The notes beneath the pieces are model-generated. The model was not told the origin of the DNA. It saw nothing but the letters and a program-made list of their open reading frames with translations, and did no database searches. From NCBI GenBank assembly GCA_029582165.1, contig CM055871.1, forward strand, positions 54,962,112 to 55,026,111: a DNA stretch of 64,000 nucleotides. Reading direction: 5' to 3'. Position numbers and translations under genes: made by a program. Below, piece after piece: positions 61,308 through 64,000 of this stretch (within the stretch, counting starts at the first letter, position 1; each line of letters begins with the position of its first letter). This stretch comes from Portulaca oleracea (taxonomy: Eukaryota > Streptophyta > Magnoliopsida > Caryophyllales > Portulacaceae).

Positions 61308-61407
61308 GTGGCGTGTTACAGGGGGTCAAAATTCGTATTATTTAGAACCAAATCGAAAGTTCGTATTATTAAGTCTTATATGGCCAAAAGTTCGTATTAT
61401 TAGAATC

Positions 61408-61442
<35 letters not shown>

Positions 61443-61607
61443 TTAATAGTAAAGTTTGTGCGTCCCGCTGAATGGAGAAATGAGATTAATTTTAGGGATT
61501 TCGGCCAATAAAAAATAGATAAATACTGTAGTGAATTAGATTATTTTGGTGCAAATATCAATAATTATAATTATTTTGGAATAATAATAATAATAATAAT
61601 GATGATG

Positions 61608-61675
<68 letters not shown>

Positions 61676-62332
61676 TGGATGCTTATGCTGCACATGTTAT
61701 ATAGCATGAATTACAGTTCATATAAAACTTTAACACCCGTCCCCGTTAATAATTACTTAATTTGTTTACTATTCTTCCGTATAGCCTGAACCAGATCTAA
61801 TAATGGCGGCTTATATAGATTTCCATCAGCAACATCACAACAAGCCATGGTGGTTCATCATATATCTTTCAGGTCCCGATGGGAGGGTCACGACTGATTG
61901 TTTTGTAGTCCATTTCGACTTATCGTCCCATGTTTCGAGGATTGGAATGAAAAACTTGTTCACATGCGTAACACCTCCCAGTACAAAGGGTACACACCTT
62001 TCACACTTGCACTTTCGAATTCATATGTATAGTTTGTTTCATAAAATTTTACCACTACTTATACAATAATTTAAAATTGCAGGTCAACATAAGGAAGGAT
62101 GATGCATCATGCAACTCACCGTGATCGACGTTCATTGTCATTTTAGGAAATTTTCTATTGCTAAATTAAGTGTTTTGTCGAAACAATTTATAATGATGTT
62201 TTCCATACAACAATTTCATTAATGTTTCGTTTGGTTTATTTATATGGACAGTTACCTATCCATCACTTTTATAAAATTTCAAAAGTAACTAATTGAGTTA
62301 ACTCCGTGCATCGCACGGGTTGAGGTTCGGCC

Positions 62333-62334
<2 letters not shown>
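61408..62334 (+). mobile_element. Candidate Helitron ending in CTAA
   Basis: The 3' end has a perfect hairpin CCGTGC-ATC-GCACGG (about 62306-62320) followed about 14 bases later by CTAA and then T, within an AAT repeat. The start is uncertain; TCTAATAAT at 61407 is one option. Inside, an ORF at 61803-62069 (MAAYIDFHQQHHNKPWW...) has no family I recognise. An AAT run fills 61584-61674. Confidence 0.5.

Positions 62335-62427
<93 letters not shown>
62335..62427. repeat. (AAT)n microsatellite, about 31 repeats
   Basis: Uninterrupted repeat directly after the Helitron-like terminus. Confidence 0.95.
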
Positions 62428-62818
62428 TATTGTAGTGAGGTACACATGGCAAGTTGTTTTTGGTTCAATAAAATATATTGCCCAAGAATTATGTACTAAT
62501 GGGTAGATATGGAAACCATTCATCAAACACTTCTCATGAGTGCTTTCACATTACTCATTGTAACATCAGTGAGTTTATCAAAATGGCTAGTCTAAACGCT
62601 ACCTGTTAATTTTAAACGCTCCCGCACCGAACAACTAAAATTTGATAAAGTAGCGTTTTAATTGATCAAAACGTTAAAAGCTATTCTAAACGCTACAATC
62701 GAACAAGGACAAAGAAGCATAGTAAAAGATGTAATATTTTGGCATGAATCACGTAGCAAAGCAAATTACGTAACATGTATTAACACACCCAACATGTAGC
62801 TAGAACCGAGATTAAAGT
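62428..62818. repeat. Array flank without a gene
   Basis: 62428-62700 matches the flank downstream of A-type genes (about 26228-26520), including GTAGTGAGGTACACATGGC and the CTAAACGCTACCTGTTAATT block. No peptide gene precedes it here. Confidence 0.75.
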
Positions 62819-63127
62819 TTATACCCAAAACACAAGAGAGGGAGGAGGTCGGGGCGGTTGACTGGCGGTGATGGCGACTCCCGGATGGTGGTGAGGTGGT
62901 GTGGTGGCCGGCGGTGGTGATGAGATCACGCAGACAGCAGCGACAGTCGTGACAGGCCTCAGTTTCGGGCTTGGGTGCGGCTGGTTGCTCAAGATTCGGG
63001 GTCCTGACGACGAGGGCGGTTGGTGGTGGCGGTGGAACGGCCTGGGGGTGGTGGTCCGGTGGTGAGGACGGCTGCTGGTGGTGGCAGTAACTGGTGTTGG
63101 GAGCGGTGGGTTGTGCGATGAGCGTCC
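62819..63127. other. GC-rich segment, unassigned
   Basis: A GGTGGTGG-rich block. The minus-strand ORF across it would give a low-complexity Pro/His/Thr protein, which I do not accept as a gene. Confidence 0.35.
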
Positions 63128-64000
63128 TGTTAGGATCGAATAGTACTCAAGCAAACAACAAACAATAGAATAGCGGAAAAGAAATAAGAAATTTGACACC
63201 AGGATTTAACCCGGGGGTCCTTCGAATGGATAAATATGGGAGGCCAAGGATCCACAAACTACTTAGGGTTTGAGAAAACCCCAATTTAGAACTCATAAAA
63301 CTACACTAATTTTTAGGGTTTTGGGGTTTTGGAGATGAACAACAAACACCACAAGAATTAAAAGGAATATGGACAATTGTAAAGTTTAATCACTCACCCA
63401 ATTGAACTAATCACTGGCACAAAGACCTTTCACAAGCAAAGAGTGTTGAAACACCCAAGAAATCTCACAAAGAGTGTTGAAACATAACCAAAAGAAAGAG
63501 AGAAAGGCCGAAAAGGGACCCGTCGTGAAATGGCACGGTCGTGCCATATGGGTACACGATCGTGCTACTAAAAAAAAAACCCAAGAATGGCCTGTTCGAG
63601 AATAACACGATCGTGCTACCAAACGGCACGATCGTGCAGTGCCTTCTGGAAGAATGGCACGATCGTGCAGTCTGACGGCACGATCATGCTGTTGGCAGTT
63701 TTTTCTGCCGACTTCAAACTAGCATAACTTCTTCATACAAATTCCATTTTAAGCCCATAAGATATCTATGGAAAGCTCTCGGTGTCTACTTTAAGCTCCC
63801 AAAATTTAAAGACCATCGGAGTTGTATTGAAGGAGTTATGATCAAAGGTGTGAAGATGTGTATTTTTCTTGTGCCCAATTTCGCCCACTTTCTTCCCTTT
63901 TCCTGTTTACTTCTTCGGTCTTTCTTAGCTCCGTTTGAACCACTTCGGTCTCAGTTTCTCCCGTGTTCCTCCTTGATGTCCCATAGGTCCGAGTTTGACC
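63128..64000 (+). mobile_element. LTR, second copy, continuing past the window
   Basis: It starts TGTTAGGATCGAATAGTAC and from 63210 matches 29976-30932, with CACGATCGTG palindromes at about 63555-63670. A block of about 215 bp present in the left copy is missing near 63475. The right end is outside the window. Confidence 0.75.

Larger units (their letters stand above)
58747..61407. mobile_element. Long-TIR element with two nested insertions
   Basis: The first roughly 190 bases (AATAATACGAACTTTCGATT ... CCGAGTTAAGATTAAC ... GACGTGGCGGCGGAGG) are inverted at the right end, once the hAT element at 60444-61307 is removed. Removing that and the solo LTR leaves an element of about 1.2 kb between AAT repeats. 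The GC-richer interior (58980-59360, 60060-60300) may be a captured host fragment, as in Pack-MULEs, but I recognise no protein. Its tips resemble those at 25663-26200. Confidence 0.75.

Noticed and set aside
62332..62526. ORF rich in tyrosine on the minus strand
   Set aside because: It is the translation of the AAT microsatellite, not a gene. The same applies to 45429-45674 (TA run) and 25550-25747.
62819..63199. 126-codon minus-strand ORF
   Set aside because: Low-complexity Pro/His/Thr text from a GGTGGT-rich block that runs into the LTR; no gene features.

Overview
This is nuclear DNA from a flowering plant, most likely a eudicot. It is AT-rich, has small intron-split genes with GT/AG junctions, and is full of plant transposons: copia and Ty3 LTR elements, a Cassandra TRIM, Stowaway, CACTA, hAT and long-TIR elements, and Helitron ends. 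Only a few loci look like working genes: a nepenthesin-type aspartyl protease (6395-7876, minus), a complete 10-exon trehalase (37322-39982, plus) and three of four copies of a small secreted cysteine-rich peptide gene (24490, 46292 and 55463; the copy at 29086 has a damaged splice acceptor). A MAPKKK exon is cut by the left edge.

Layout. 1-20.5 kb: MAPKKK exon, scattered MITEs, the aspartyl protease, a Cassandra element carrying a 5S rRNA-like segment (12146), a solo LTR (13643-14470, target duplication ATACA), and a five-exon HINT4-type HIT gene (19181-20544, minus) with one in-frame stop. 21.2-33.9 kb: a block of about 12.5 kb flanked by two identical 116-bp copies of the PRMT7 5' leader and first two codons. 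It carries half a copia element, peptide genes 1 and 2, and LTR debris, and it appears to have been inserted after codon 2 of PRMT7. 33.9-44.8 kb: PRMT7 (three exons left, with a deletion in the catalytic loop), an antisense LRX/extensin fragment, trehalase, an ABCF3 fragment with a frameshift and a stop, and a Ty3 fragment. 44.9-56.6 kb: peptide genes 3 and 4, separated by the other half of the copia element with a Ty3 element nested in its RNase H. 56.6-64 kb: tandem repeats, a long-TIR element containing a solo LTR and a hAT element, Helitron ends, and a second copy of the LTR seen at 30 kb.

The order aspartyl protease - HINT4 - PRMT7 matches, from memory, the neighbouring Arabidopsis loci At4g16563 - At4g16566 - At4g16570. 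This looks like an old conserved block that the repeat-borne peptide array has invaded and split. The most interesting system is the peptide array itself: about 1.5 kb of upstream DNA, the signal-peptide exon and the intron are nearly the same in all copies, while the cysteine-framed part of the mature peptide differs. All homology calls are from reading the sequence; no database search was run.
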